DNA of 27,908 nucleotides from the NCBI GenBank assembly GCA_030642995.1, contig DAOWMR010000003.1, positions 1 through 27,908 on the forward strand. Direction: 5' to 3'. Positions within the stretch are counted from its first letter, which is position 1. Each line of letters opens with the position of its first letter. Shown piece after piece: positions 1 through 8,328 of the stretch. A program made the position numbers and the translations under genes. Under the pieces are notes generated by a model. That model did not search any database, was not told where the DNA came from, and saw only the letters and a list, made by a program, of their open reading frames with translations. The stretch comes from Spirochaetales bacterium (GTDB taxonomy: Bacteria > Spirochaetota > Spirochaetia > DSM-27196 > SLST01).

Positions 1-1415
1 GCTCTTCATGTCAAATTCCACGGACGCATTGGTTGCCGCCGGCTGGGTGAACCCGTAATGCTTGAGGGCGCCGTGGTGAGTGGTCACGATCGTGTAGGGT
101 CCGCGGTCAAGAAGTTCGTCGAGAATCGCCATGGCGAGGGCACCACCCTCTTCGGGGTCGGTGCCGGATCCAAGCTCGTCGAGCAATACCAGGGACTGCT
201 CATCAGCGCTGTTCAGAATCCTTCCGATGTTCCGCATGTGCCCGGAGAAGGTCGACAAGCTTTGCTCGATACTCTGCTCGTCACCGATATCCGCGAAGAT
301 CCCCCTGAAGACCGGCAACTCACTCCCTGCGGCCGCCGGCACTTCCATTCCGAACTGATTCATCAGAGCGAGTAGACCCACCGTCTTCAGGCTTACCGTC
401 TTTCCCCCGGTGTTTGGACCGGTGACAACGAGCAATCGTTTGCCGGCCGGGAACTCTACGGAGATCGGCACAGCGGTGGCACCCAACAGGGGGTGGCGAG
501 CCGAACGCAGCGAGATACGGTCGGTACTCGGATCCGCCGCGATGCAGTCGTTTGCGATGGCGTACCGCGCGCGCGCCTGAACCATATCGATTTCGGTCAC
601 GGCCTTGACACATTGGGTCAGCTCGTCGTGATGTGCGTGGCAATACCGGGAGAGCTCGCGCAGGATGCGGAGAAGCTCCATCTGATATCGATTGTTTGCC
701 TCGGTGACGTTGTTATTCCGTTGGACGAGCGAGTCGGGTTCAATGAAAATTGTTGCACCCGTTGAGGAAATCTCATGAACAATGCCGGTCACCTTCCCGC
801 GATGATCTGCCTTGAGAGCGAGAACTGTTCTGCCCTCACGCTGGGTCGGAACCGAGGCGTTCCAATATCTTCGCAGGTCGTCCCTTCCCAACAGCCCCTG
901 CGCCTCCCGCTGCAACTCCTGCTGGGCTCGGTTGATTTGCGTGCGGATTCGTTTCAACTCCGGAATATCGCGCTCACGAATTGAGCCGTCCGCATCCACG
1001 AACTTGAACACGTAATCCGCAACGGACTTCACGTCGGGGACGGCTTCCACGAGGGGCTCAACGGTTGCGTCTCTGGTTTCCGAGACGGCCTTCACAAGAT
1101 AGGCCCGAAGAAGCGTCGAGCTACGAGCATACGATGCGATGCCCGCCAGATCCGCGGCTTCCAGTACCGCACCCTCTTTCTCCAGTTCGGTGAGGACGGA
1201 ATCCATCGGCGGGAATGAAAGGGATGGAAACTCCACGATGCTTTCAAGACAACGCCTCAGAGCACGGGAGGTCGGAGGAGTTGCTCCACTTCACCGGGGT
1301 CAAGTCTCACCCGTTCCTTGCGCAGTGCCTCATCTGCTTCTGTTGTCAGGCAGTATTCGCGGAGCTGCGTTCGAATCTTCTCAAACTCCAGTACACGGAT
1401 GGTGTGTCGATTCAC
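1..1415 (-). CDS. mutS2: Endonuclease/ATPase MutS2 (3' part outside window; apparent frameshift near 1272)
   Basis: MutS-family ATPase. In this family it acts on recombination intermediates or on collided ribosomes. The GTG start at 1413-1415 overlaps the rsgA stop as GTGA. The first ~48 codons read like a MutS2 N-terminus (RVLEFEKIRTQL, then TTEADEALRKERV), but that frame meets TGA at 1258-1260. Family-like sequence resumes one frame over (ALRRCLESIVEFPSL) and stays open to base 1. It covers the core and lever region, the Walker A motif GPNTGGKT (about 418-395), the signature DEQSIEQSLSTFSGHM, the Walker B motif DELGSGTDPEEG and the conserved TTHHGALKHYGF. One missing base near 1272 would restore a single frame. 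The second frame has no good start, only a CTG near 1260 or a GTG further in. The C-terminal part, including any Smr nuclease domain, lies outside the window. The family call is sure; whether the gene is intact is not. Confidence 0.9.
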
Positions 1416-2329
1416 GACGGTTCGCTCTCCAGATCGCGCAGCTCAACGAGAAGTTTCAGGTAGCTTTCGTAGCGCTCACTCGCAACTTCTCCCTCGACGG
1501 CGGCAGTCCGCACGGCACAACCGGGTTCATCGTGGTGTACGCAATCGGAATACTCGCACGAGCCGATAAAACTGCGAAATTCGCGGAAACACCACGCCAA
1601 CACACCAGTGTCTATCGTGCGTATGTCCAATTCGCGGACGCCCGGCGTATCCACGATCCGCAGCCCGGCTGCCTCAATGAGCCGGGCTGCGTTCGTTGTG
1701 TGGCGCCCCCGGAGAAACCGATGGCTCACATGCTCAACCCGCTGAATCTCCCGACCGACAAGACCGTTCAATAGGGTCGATTTCCCCACTCCCGACTGTC
1801 CAACGAACACAACCAGCCGCGATCCAAGGTGTTGCCTGAGGTCCTCGGTACCATCGCCGGTGACAGCGCAAAGCGCAAATGCCGGATAGCCAAGTTCACG
1901 GTATCGAACGACGGCGCTCGCGGCCGCGTCCGCGTCCAAGTCCGCCTTGTTCACGATCACCCCGGCTGGAATACCCTGATGCTCGGCGAGCGCAAGAAAT
2001 CGGTCCACGAAACGCGGACGGAGTTGCGGCTCGCGAACCGATGTCACGCAGAAAGCTTCGGCAACGTTCGCCGCGAGGGTCTGGGGCGCGGCGCGTTTCC
2101 GATTGAAGCGCACGAACGCACTGGACCGATCCAGCCTTTCTTCTATGATGCCGCTTTCTTCCTGATGATTGACACTGCCCACCCGAACAAAGTCTCCCGG
2201 CGCCAATGGGTTATAGCTCCGTTCGTCAATCTCTAGACGTTTACCCTTCAATCGACACAGGAGCATCTGGTCATCCACCAGAACAGTGAAAATGTTGTTC
2301 CGCCCTGTCAGCACCAATCCAGTGGTCAT
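1412..2329 (-). CDS. rsgA: Ribosome small-subunit-dependent GTPase RsgA
   Basis: Circularly permuted GTPase that assists late 30S maturation. The 305 residues show an N-terminal OB-fold region and then the permuted G motifs in order: G4 NKAD (127-130), G1 GQSGVGKST (177-185) and G3 DTPG (227-230). A C-terminal zinc knuckle follows, with C258, C263, H265 and C271. Length is normal for the family. The ATG lies 13 nt after the murI stop with only a weak ribosome binding site, and the stop overlaps the mutS2 start, so the gene is probably co-transcribed with both. All key residues are present. Confidence 0.96.
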   Translation of the reverse strand: MTTGLVLTGRNNIFTVLVDDQMLLCRLKGKRLEIDERSYNPLAPGDFVRVGSVNHQEESGIIEERLDRSSAFVRFNRKRAAPQTLAANVAEAFCVTSVREPQLRPRFVDRFLALAEHQGIPAGVIVNKADLDADAAASAVVRYRELGYPAFALCAVTGDGTEDLRQHLGSRLVVFVGQSGVGKSTLLNGLVGREIQRVEHVSHRFLRGRHTTNAARLIEAAGLRIVDTPGVRELDIRTIDTGVLAWCFREFRSFIGSCEYSDCVHHDEPGCAVRTAAVEGEVASERYESYLKLLVELRDLESEPS

Positions 2330-2342
2330 ACGCCGACCGGAC

Positions 2343-3224
2343 CTACTTGACCGGCTCTTGAGCGAGCAGTTTCAGGTTGAATCTCACAGCCAATCGACGG
2401 TAGTTCTCCACGGCGTCCCCGGCAGCCGCTCCCCCAGGCTCTCTGCGCGCCTCTCGTCCGGTCACGAGAAGCAGGTCCTCTGTCTTTGGACCCGCCGCAG
2501 CATGCGCAGCATCCCCGGCCCTCCCGGCATGCCCGCACACGCGCACAATCTGGCGTGCCACACCTTCCACAGAATCGAGGACGGGAACTTCGTGCCTGAG
2601 CAGTTCAGAAAGCTCATCTCGAATGTGGGTGAAATGAGTGCATCCGAGCACCACAACGTTAACCGATTCGGCAATCAGCTTCGCAGCCGATTGTCGCAGG
2701 ATGTCGAGGATTTCTTTGGGCGAGGCAAGGGTGAGCCTGGACTCGATAATCTCTACAAGTTCGCCGGCAGGCACGAGCACCAGCCCGCTATTCGGGGCAA
2801 ACTCGCGAATCAGATCTGATACGTACGGATCCTCGACCGTTCTTTCTGTCGCCAACACCCCTATTCGCCCATCCGGAGCTGCTGCCCCAGCGGGTTTGAT
2901 GGCTGGAACAACCCCGACAAACGGAATACTAAATGTCCTACGCAGCTCCGAAAGGGAAACCACACTCGCGGTGTTGCACGCCACCACGACCATCTTGGGC
3001 CGGGCAACACTTACAAGCTCTGCTACGGCGTTCATCACAATCTCACGAATCGCGTCGCGTGACTGCACGCCGTACGGAAAGTGCCGACGGTCGGCCAGGT
3101 AAACGAAGCGTTCCTCGGGAAGAAGCTCCCGGGCGCGACGGAGGTACGGAAGCCCCCCGATTCCCGAGTCAACGAAGCCGATCGGTTGATCAGCTGTCGC
3201 CAAAGAGGCTGTTAAACTGGTCAC
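2343..3224 (-). CDS. murI: Glutamate racemase MurI
   Basis: Interconverts L- and D-glutamate to supply D-Glu for peptidoglycan. With the GTG at 3222-3224 the protein is 293 residues and begins about 15 residues before the conserved GFVDSGIGGL. The two catalytic cysteines sit in VACNTAS (C83) and GCTHF (C195, with H197), and D19/S20 lie in the N-terminal motif. I chose this GTG because AGAGAAGG precedes it closely and the N-terminus then matches family length. An in-frame ATG at 3257 would add 11 residues but has no clear ribosome binding site. The start falls inside the end of the zinc-ribbon gene (stop at 3190), which suggests translational coupling. Confidence 0.95.
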   Translation of the reverse strand: MTSLTASLATADQPIGFVDSGIGGLPYLRRARELLPEERFVYLADRRHFPYGVQSRDAIREIVMNAVAELVSVARPKMVVVACNTASVVSLSELRRTFSIPFVGVVPAIKPAGAAAPDGRIGVLATERTVEDPYVSDLIREFAPNSGLVLVPAGELVEIIESRLTLASPKEILDILRQSAAKLIAESVNVVVLGCTHFTHIRDELSELLRHEVPVLDSVEGVARQIVRVCGHAGRAGDAAHAAAGPKTEDLLLVTGREARREPGGAAAGDAVENYRRLAVRFNLKLLAQEPVK

Positions 3225-3504
3225 GGGCCTTCTCTTCCCTGTTATCCGGCTGTCCATCACCGGCCACCGCTCGATCTTCGGAATCCTTTTCCGTTTCAGG
3301 CCGAAAGAACTCACAGAAGTTTGCACGGTCCTTCTCTCGAACCGCTTCCGGTATGGTCTCCCGGCAGTCCCAGTGGGCGCCGGGCAGGTAGAATCCGCAG
3401 TTCTTGCATACACGCAGGTCCGATCCGCAGTTCTCACACACCGTTGAGCGGAATATTTTCTCACGGGCCGGAAGTTCATGCCCGCACTTGAAACACGTTG
3501 CCAT
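3190..3504 (-). CDS. Small zinc-ribbon protein, function unknown
   Basis: A 104-residue cytoplasmic protein with eight cysteines placed for two zinc sites: C4/C7/C23/C26 and C33/C36/C47/C64. The tail (after residue 70) is charged and low in complexity. The ATG at 3502-3504 has GAGG just before it. The gene heads the run leading to murI, rsgA and mutS2 and overlaps the murI start by about 35 bp. I cannot name a function; double zinc ribbons of this size often bind nucleic acid or protein partners, but nothing here decides that. A possible promoter lies at 3511-3539. Confidence 0.8.
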   Translation of the reverse strand: MATCFKCGHELPAREKIFRSTVCENCGSDLRVCKNCGFYLPGAHWDCRETIPEAVREKDRANFCEFFRPETEKDSEDRAVAGDGQPDNREEKARDQFNSLFGDS

Positions 3505-3510
3505 GGCCTC

Positions 3511-3539
3511 ATGATAGGCGAAGCACCAATGCGCTGCAA
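3511..3539 (-). promoter_or_regulatory. Possible sigma70-type promoter of the zinc-ribbon/murI/rsgA/mutS2 run
   Basis: On the minus strand, TTGCAG (3539-3534) is followed by a 17-nt spacer and TATCAT (3516-3511). The -10 box ends only 6 nt before the ATG, so a transcript would begin at or next to the start codon. Prediction by eye. Confidence 0.35.
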
Positions 3540-3583
3540 CGGTGTTGTTGCGTCCGGACCGGCCAACGCGATACGATGGAGCA

Positions 3584-4120
3584 ATGTTTCGGCCCGGGAA
3601 TCCTCCCAGCAAACCAGTTTCCGCCGACCGACTCCTGCAAGTCCTCTCGCGATTCAAGGTTGTGATGGATCTCAACATGCCGGGACTGCAGCTGGATGGA
3701 GTGGAACTCGCTGATAGAAGCTTCTACGGCTGCAACTTCACTCAATCGCAATTCCGCAACTGTACCATCCGAAACTGCACGTTTGAACTTTGTTTCTTTG
3801 ATTTCTCTTCACACTCGTCCGGCTCATATTCCGATCTCCGCGCAAAGAACTGTGTCTTCGCGTGTTCTTCATTCGACCGGATCACCTTTACCGGCTCAGA
3901 TCTCATTCAATGCAGCTTCAACGGAATTACCGGAACGGAACTCGTCATTGACGACTGTGACCTGCTCCACAGCCGATTTGACGGTGCCCCGAACCTTGAT
4001 CTGCAAGTAATCAATTGCAATCTCAAGCAGACTCGATTCATACGCACGCCCAAGGATCGACTGAGTTTCTCCTTCGCCAACGAGGAGGATGCCGTGTTTG
4101 TCGACAGGGAGGGATGGTAG
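3584..4120 (+). CDS. Pentapeptide-repeat protein
   Basis: A 178-residue protein. After an N-terminal ~35 residues it is built of five-residue steps with a central Phe or Leu (NFTQS, QFRNC, TIRNC, TFELC, and later DLRAK, NCVFA, SFDRI), the signature of a right-handed quadrilateral beta-helix. It is rich in Cys and Phe. There is no signal peptide. The ATG at 3584 has GGAG 5 nt upstream. The last codons overlap the start of the next gene (ATG 4114), so the two are probably coupled. Some pentapeptide proteins mimic DNA and bind gyrase; nothing here shows that for this one. Confidence 0.8.
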   Translation: MFRPGNPPSKPVSADRLLQVLSRFKVVMDLNMPGLQLDGVELADRSFYGCNFTQSQFRNCTIRNCTFELCFFDFSSHSSGSYSDLRAKNCVFACSSFDRITFTGSDLIQCSFNGITGTELVIDDCDLLHSRFDGAPNLDLQVINCNLKQTRFIRTPKDRLSFSFANEEDAVFVDREGW

Positions 4121-4704
4121 TGCGGGTCTACTCGCATTTTGCGGTGAATACCTTGTCAAATACCTACCTCGTCGGGCTGCCCTCCGGAAGGGCGATTCTC
4201 ATTGACCCTGCCACCTTTGACGGCACGCTATTGGAACTGATAGAACACCACTCATACCGGGTGACTTGTATTCTGCTCACTCACTCGAATGAGGAACACC
4301 TGGCCGGATTGCGCACGATCATGCGGGTGTATACCGATGTCCGGATTTGCGCTGCCATGCCGAGCATTATGGATCTCACTGCCATTCCGGTGACTACCGG
4401 GGAGACCCTGGACATTTGCGAAAGTTCGGTCAGGGTCATTGGGATGCCCGGTTACGGTCGTGATGCCGTGGCTTTCCTCATCGGCGGTTTTCTGTTCTCC
4501 GGCCCGGCTCTTTCCGCCGGGGAACTCGGCGCCGTCTCAAACTCGTACGCCAAAGCCATTCTGCTGGCCAATATCGCAGAATCCATTCTTACTCTCCCCG
4601 ACGAAACCGTTATTCTCCCGTTCTACGGTCCCCCAACTACCGTCGCGGTTGAGCGTCGGACGCTCCCGACGGAAGATCCGCAAAAGCCCGCAGAACTCGC
4701 CTGA
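4114..4704 (+). CDS. Metallo-beta-lactamase-fold protein with degenerate metal site
   Basis: 196 residues with the overall pattern of a small glyoxalase-II-like metallo-beta-lactamase protein (N-T-Y-L-V start, LIDPA strand, LTHSNEEH, final LPFYGPPTTV). Most metal ligands are replaced. The HxHxDH motif reads H57-S-N59-E-E61-H62. The usual TPGH histidine is Y114 in MPGYG. The GD aspartate is P131 in FSGPAL. The final PGHGP histidine is Y171 in PFYGP. It is therefore more likely a structural or binding protein than a di-zinc hydrolase. The ATG follows AGGGAGGG and overlaps the stop of the pentapeptide-repeat gene. Its 3' end overlaps the convergent rluD-type gene by 68 bp. Confidence 0.82.
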   Translation: MVVRVYSHFAVNTLSNTYLVGLPSGRAILIDPATFDGTLLELIEHHSYRVTCILLTHSNEEHLAGLRTIMRVYTDVRICAAMPSIMDLTAIPVTTGETLDICESSVRVIGMPGYGRDAVAFLIGGFLFSGPALSAGELGAVSNSYAKAILLANIAESILTLPDETVILPFYGPPTTVAVERRTLPTEDPQKPAELA

Positions 4705-5587
4705 ACCTCTCGGGCAGCGGTGCGGTGAAGGTGTGTTGATTCCCGCTTCCTGGTAACCGGATGGTAAGCCTGTAGGCATGAAGCATGAGGCCCACCTCCG
4801 GGAAGGCCCGATCAGCCCTTGAGTACACCGGATCACCCAGAATCGGGCACCGGACATGCTGCATGTGAACCCTGAGCTGGTGGGTCCGCCCGGTCATCGG
4901 GTGGAGAGCGAGAAATGAATAGCCCGTGAACCGTTTCAGCACGCGATACTCGGTAATAGAGGACTTCCCCCCCCGAGCAACCGCCGTGAATTGTTTCCTG
5001 TTCCGCGGGTCGCGTATGATGTGCGTTGAAATCTCATCTTTCGATCGCGGGGGCGCCCCGCGAACAATCGCAAGGTAGAGCTTCTCCAGGGATCGTCCGC
5101 GGAACTGCTCTGACAGATACTCCTGACTTTCAACCGTTTTCGCCGTTATCAGAACGCCTGAAGTATCCTTGTCAAGCCGATGGACTATTCCCGGGCGCAA
5201 CGATTCTGCACCGTCACCAAGACCGGTCACATAGTGCATCAGCCCCTGGACCAGTGTGCCGCTCCAGTTTCCTGCGGCAGGATGAACCACCATACCCTGT
5301 GGCTTATTGACGACAACTACGTCATCGTCTTCGTAGAGAATGTCCAGGTCAATCGCCTCAGGCTCAACCGACGGCTCAACCGTATCGTGGTAGGTCACAC
5401 GAACCTGATCACCGCTGCGCAGAAGCCGTGATGGTTTCGCAATCTTGTCGTTGACCGAGATCACGACTCCATGCCGACGAAACTGGCTCCTTGAGAAGAG
5501 ATCCATCTCATCAGCCACGAATCGGTCAATGCGCATGCCGGCGTGCTCCTCGCCGGCAACCGCCCCGGCTTCCCGACGGGCGTTCAT
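4637..5587 (-). CDS. rluD: RluD-type 23S rRNA pseudouridine synthase
   Basis: Converts uridine to pseudouridine in RNA, probably in 23S rRNA. The 316 residues hold an S4 RNA-binding domain (about 18-65) followed by the RluA-family catalytic domain. Catalytic Asp139 lies in HRLDKDTSG, and NKPQGMVVHPAAG and GRTHQLRVHM are both present. Length fits RluD rather than the shorter RluA. The start ATG overlaps the stop of the small membrane protein gene as ATGA. Site specificity (RluD versus RluC or paralogues) cannot be settled from sequence alone. Confidence 0.93.
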   Translation of the reverse strand: MNARREAGAVAGEEHAGMRIDRFVADEMDLFSRSQFRRHGVVISVNDKIAKPSRLLRSGDQVRVTYHDTVEPSVEPEAIDLDILYEDDDVVVVNKPQGMVVHPAAGNWSGTLVQGLMHYVTGLGDGAESLRPGIVHRLDKDTSGVLITAKTVESQEYLSEQFRGRSLEKLYLAIVRGAPPRSKDEISTHIIRDPRNRKQFTAVARGGKSSITEYRVLKRFTGYSFLALHPMTGRTHQLRVHMQHVRCPILGDPVYSRADRAFPEVGLMLHAYRLTIRLPGSGNQHTFTAPLPERFRRVLRAFADLPSGASDAQPRR

Positions 5588-5997
5588 GGTTCCGGATCAC
5601 CCTCGGTGACACCCCTGCGGTAGTCAATGAACGCGATCAGGGAGGAGAGAGTCGCGGCGCCGGCTACGATACCGAGCTTCTCCCCAAACTCCAGCTCAGG
5701 CGAGCCGGGCGGCGCGAGAAACCACGGCGCGTAGGTCATAGCAGAAGTAGGGTCCTGGATGCCGTGAACCGCAAAGCGCAACAGGCTGTAGGTCAGTCTT
5801 GCCGCGAGCAACGTCAGCGGAAAACTCCCCGTCGCAACGATTTCGGCCCGCCTGAGATCCAGGGCCCACCGGGGGGTCTCTGCCGTCACCTCCGCGGAGG
5901 CGGGGCCGGCCGTCTGGGGAGCTCCGGTTGCCTGCCCAAAAGCTCCGGCGCCCGTCATGACAACAAGGACAACCACGCTCATCATTCGTCTACTCAT
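5584..5997 (-). CDS. Small exported or membrane protein, unknown
   Basis: 137 residues. A signal peptide spans about 1-21 (MSRRMMSVVVLVVMTGAGAFG), followed by a Pro/Ala/Thr-rich linker. Two hydrophobic stretches follow, near residues 52-76 and 106-122. It resembles no family I can name. It overlaps both neighbours by 4 bp (yggS stop/this start, and this stop/rluD start), so it is very likely translated as part of that three-gene unit. Confidence 0.7.
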   Translation of the reverse strand: MSRRMMSVVVLVVMTGAGAFGQATGAPQTAGPASAEVTAETPRWALDLRRAEIVATGSFPLTLLAARLTYSLLRFAVHGIQDPTSAMTYAPWFLAPPGSPELEFGEKLGIVAGAATLSSLIAFIDYRRGVTEGDPEP

Positions 5998-6680
5998 TTC
6001 TCTCGGCTCCCGAAAATCGCAGTCCCAATTCTCACTTCAGTGCTGCCTTCGGATATCGCAATATCAAGATCATCGGTCATGCCCATGGAGAGCGTGTTGA
6101 TTGCGGCGTCGGGCAATTGGCCTCGCACCCGTTCACACAGCAAGCGGGTTTGCTCAAATGCTCCGGCGATTCTTGCTCTATCTTCCGTAAACGGTCCGAT
6201 CGTCATGAGCCCACGAACAGATATCCCCGGCAATCCCTGGATCTGCTCGGCAGCCTCGAGAAGCTCATTGGGCTCGGCAAAACCGCTCTTGGTCCCCTCG
6301 CCCGATGAGTTGTACTGCAGAAGGATTGAGCAGGTTGATTCCGAATCGCTCAATCGCCGCGAGATCGCTTCGGCGATGCGTACGCTGTCGACACTCTCCA
6401 CCCACGAGAAGACTCCCGGAACGAACTTCGCCTTGTTGGTTTGCAGGTGCCCGATCAGGTGAAGTTGGATCCCATCGAGCAGGCCCTGGTACTTGTCCAC
6501 CGCCTCCTGCACGCGGTTCTCACCGAACACGCGCAACCCGGCGTCAATCGCTTCCTGAACGACCTCGCGCGGATGATTCTTCGTGACCGCGACAAGTTGC
6601 ACGCCGTCAACGCTTCTCCCCGCGCGTATACACGCGGTCGCGATCTGATCTCTGACCTCGGCGATCCGGTCGGTGAGCAT
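5994..6680 (-). CDS. yggS: Pyridoxal-phosphate homeostasis protein YggS
   Basis: COG0325-type, single-domain alanine-racemase-fold protein that binds PLP and buffers its level. In 228 residues, Lys34 in AVTKNHP is the PLP lysine, and FGENRVQE, HLIGHLQTNK and SMGMTDDLDIAI are the conserved blocks. It is divergent from pdxS, so B6 synthesis and B6 homeostasis face each other across 130 bp. It starts the yggS - membrane protein - rluD unit. No clear Shine-Dalgarno sequence precedes the ATG; a candidate -10 box ends 6 nt upstream. Confidence 0.95.
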   Translation of the reverse strand: MLTDRIAEVRDQIATACIRAGRSVDGVQLVAVTKNHPREVVQEAIDAGLRVFGENRVQEAVDKYQGLLDGIQLHLIGHLQTNKAKFVPGVFSWVESVDSVRIAEAISRRLSDSESTCSILLQYNSSGEGTKSGFAEPNELLEAAEQIQGLPGISVRGLMTIGPFTEDRARIAGAFEQTRLLCERVRGQLPDAAINTLSMGMTDDLDIAISEGSTEVRIGTAIFGSREK

Positions 6681-6686
6681 GCCGAT

Positions 6687-6715
6687 ACTCTACCATTAGA
6701 GCAGCAGACCGGCAA
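6687..6715 (-). promoter_or_regulatory. Possible yggS promoter
   Basis: Minus strand: TTGCCG (6715-6710), 17-nt spacer, TAGAGT (6692-6687), then 6 nt to the ATG. Such spacing would give a leaderless mRNA, in keeping with the missing ribosome binding site. Boxes match consensus only partly. Confidence 0.35.
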
Positions 6716-6738
6716 ACCAACGGCAAATCGCGGTCGTA

Positions 6739-6767
6739 TTGACATCGTGAAGGCGCCCAACTAAGTT
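6739..6767 (+). promoter_or_regulatory. Predicted pdxST promoter
   Basis: TTGACA (6739-6744), 17-nt spacer, TAAGTT (6762-6767). The same -35, spacer length and unusual -10 recur upstream of ilvB. Transcription would begin about 35-40 nt before the pdxS ATG. Confidence 0.5.
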
Positions 6768-6785
6768 CAATGCAGAGACTGAAAT

Positions 6786-6810
6786 ATAGAGGAACTACAT
6801 AGAGGAACTA
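6786..6810 (+). repeat. Tandem 12-bp repeat carrying a duplicated ribosome binding site
   Basis: ATAGAGGAACTA occurs at 6786-6797 and again at 6799-6810, separated by one C, immediately before the pdxS ATG. Each copy contains AGAGGA, so the leader has two Shine-Dalgarno cores. The downstream one lies 5 nt from the ATG and the upstream one 18 nt from it. Confidence 0.9.
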
Positions 6811-7716
6811 ATGAGCGATACACTGTGGACTGAACGTCAGAAATCCACCTGGCGCACGAAAGTTGGATTGGCCGAGATGCTCAAGGGTGGCGTCATCATG
6901 GATGTCACGACGGCTGAACAGGCGAAGATCGCCGCGGAGGCAGGAGCACAGGCCGTCATGGCACTCGAGCGTGTTCCCGCGGATATTCGGGCTCAGGGTG
7001 GAGTGGCGCGCATGTCCGACCCTGAAATGATCCAAAAAATCCAGAAGTCCGTCTCCATTCCGGTCATGGCCAAGTGCCGCATCGGGCACTTCGTTGAAGC
7101 CCAGATCCTCGAGGCCCTTGGGGTGGACTTCATTGACGAAAGCGAAGTGCTCACCCCGGCCGACGTGAATTATCACGTTGACAAGCACGGCTTCAGCGTC
7201 CCCTTCGTTTGCGGCTGCCGCGACCTCGGTGAAGCTTTGCGACGAATCGGCGAAGGCGCTGCGATGATCCGAACTAAGGGTGAGGCGGGAACCGGCGACG
7301 TCGTCGAGGCCGTACGTCATCTGCGCTCGGTCACCGATGAAATCCGACGTCTCGGCAGCCTGAAACCCGAGCAGTTGATGGGAGCGGCGAAGGACCTCGG
7401 CGCCCCCTACGATCTTGTCGTCGAGGTTGCACGAACCGGCAAACTACCGGTTCCGAACTTCTCGGCCGGGGGTGTTGCGACACCTGCGGACGCGGCGCTC
7501 ATGATGCAGCTCGGTGCGGAAGCGGTGTTCGTGGGGTCGGGAATTTTCAAATCGGATGATCCTGCGCCACGAGCCCGAGCTATCGTCGATGCAGTGGCCA
7601 ACTATGAGAATCCGGCCAAGCTCGCGGAAATCTCCCGCGGCCTCGGACAACCGATGTCGGGCATCGCGGTTGCCGGCATGGCCGAAAGCGAGAAGCTATC
7701 GGTCCGAGGCTGGTAG
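6811..7716 (+). CDS. pdxS: Pyridoxal 5'-phosphate synthase subunit PdxS
   Basis: Synthase subunit of the DXP-independent PLP pathway. It condenses ribose 5-phosphate, glyceraldehyde 3-phosphate and ammonia. The 301-residue TIM barrel has D31 (VIMDVTTAEQA), Schiff-base Lys88 in VMAKCRIGH and the second lysine K156 in RTKGEAGTG. The phosphate-binding loops around FSAGGVATPADAALMMQLGA and VFVGSGIFKS are conserved. The ATG at 6811 is preceded by AGAGGA. pdxT follows after 9 nt. All active-site residues are present. Confidence 0.98.
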   Translation: MSDTLWTERQKSTWRTKVGLAEMLKGGVIMDVTTAEQAKIAAEAGAQAVMALERVPADIRAQGGVARMSDPEMIQKIQKSVSIPVMAKCRIGHFVEAQILEALGVDFIDESEVLTPADVNYHVDKHGFSVPFVCGCRDLGEALRRIGEGAAMIRTKGEAGTGDVVEAVRHLRSVTDEIRRLGSLKPEQLMGAAKDLGAPYDLVVEVARTGKLPVPNFSAGGVATPADAALMMQLGAEAVFVGSGIFKSDDPAPRARAIVDAVANYENPAKLAEISRGLGQPMSGIAVAGMAESEKLSVRGW

Positions 7717-7725
7717 GCCAATCAG

Positions 7726-8328
7726 GTGAAGACAGTCGGCGTCATCTCGTTCCAGGGCGATTTTGAGAAACATCTCGAACGATCATGCGCCCTGGGAATG
7801 CGCGCCGTGCCGGTTCGCGACACTGAAACGGCGGCTCAAGTCGATGCAATCATCATTCCGGGCGGCGAAAGCACAACTATAGGGATGCTCCTTCAACGGT
7901 TCGGCATGCTCGATCTCATCGGCGGGCGGATTCGCGAGGGGCTACCCGTACTCGCCACTTGCGCAGGCACTATTCTCCTCGCGGAAGAGATCATCGGAAG
8001 CGATCAGCCACGAATCGGCGGGTTGCATGTCGCGGTCCGGCGAAACGCCTACGGGCGTCAGATAGAGAGCTTTGAGGCCGAGGTTGCCGTCTCGAATTCA
8101 GATTGGGCCGGATGGCAGGATGGAAGCGTCCTTGGCGTATTCATTCGGGCGCCGATCATCGATTCAGTCTCTGATGATGTGACAGTGATACTCGAGTTTG
8201 AAGGCAAGCCGGTGATGGTTCGACAGGGTGCACTTCTTGCAGCTACGTTTCATCCAGAACTCACCGCCGATACCCGAGTGCACGAGTACTTCTTTCACAC
8301 GGTAGCGGGGTTCCCCCGGGCAACCTGA
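7726..8328 (+). CDS. pdxT: Pyridoxal 5'-phosphate synthase glutaminase subunit PdxT
   Basis: Class I glutaminase that releases ammonia from glutamine and channels it to PdxS. 200 residues. GGESTT is the oxyanion-side loop, C79 in ATCAGTILL is the nucleophile, and H176/E178 in FHPELT complete the triad. The start is GTG, 9 nt after the pdxS stop, without a strong ribosome binding site, which suggests coupling to pdxS. The gene ends convergent with the HAD gene, only 31 bp away and with no visible terminator. Confidence 0.97.
   Translation: MKTVGVISFQGDFEKHLERSCALGMRAVPVRDTETAAQVDAIIIPGGESTTIGMLLQRFGMLDLIGGRIREGLPVLATCAGTILLAEEIIGSDQPRIGGLHVAVRRNAYGRQIESFEAEVAVSNSDWAGWQDGSVLGVFIRAPIIDSVSDDVTVILEFEGKPVMVRQGALLAATFHPELTADTRVHEYFFHTVAGFPRAT

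Noticed and set aside
1139..1774. 211-codon plus-strand frame
   Set aside because: Antisense to rsgA and mutS2, both supported by motifs.
5491..6462. 323-codon plus-strand frame across the yggS unit
   Set aside because: Spans three overlapping minus-strand genes in antisense, with Arg/Ser-rich low-quality translation.
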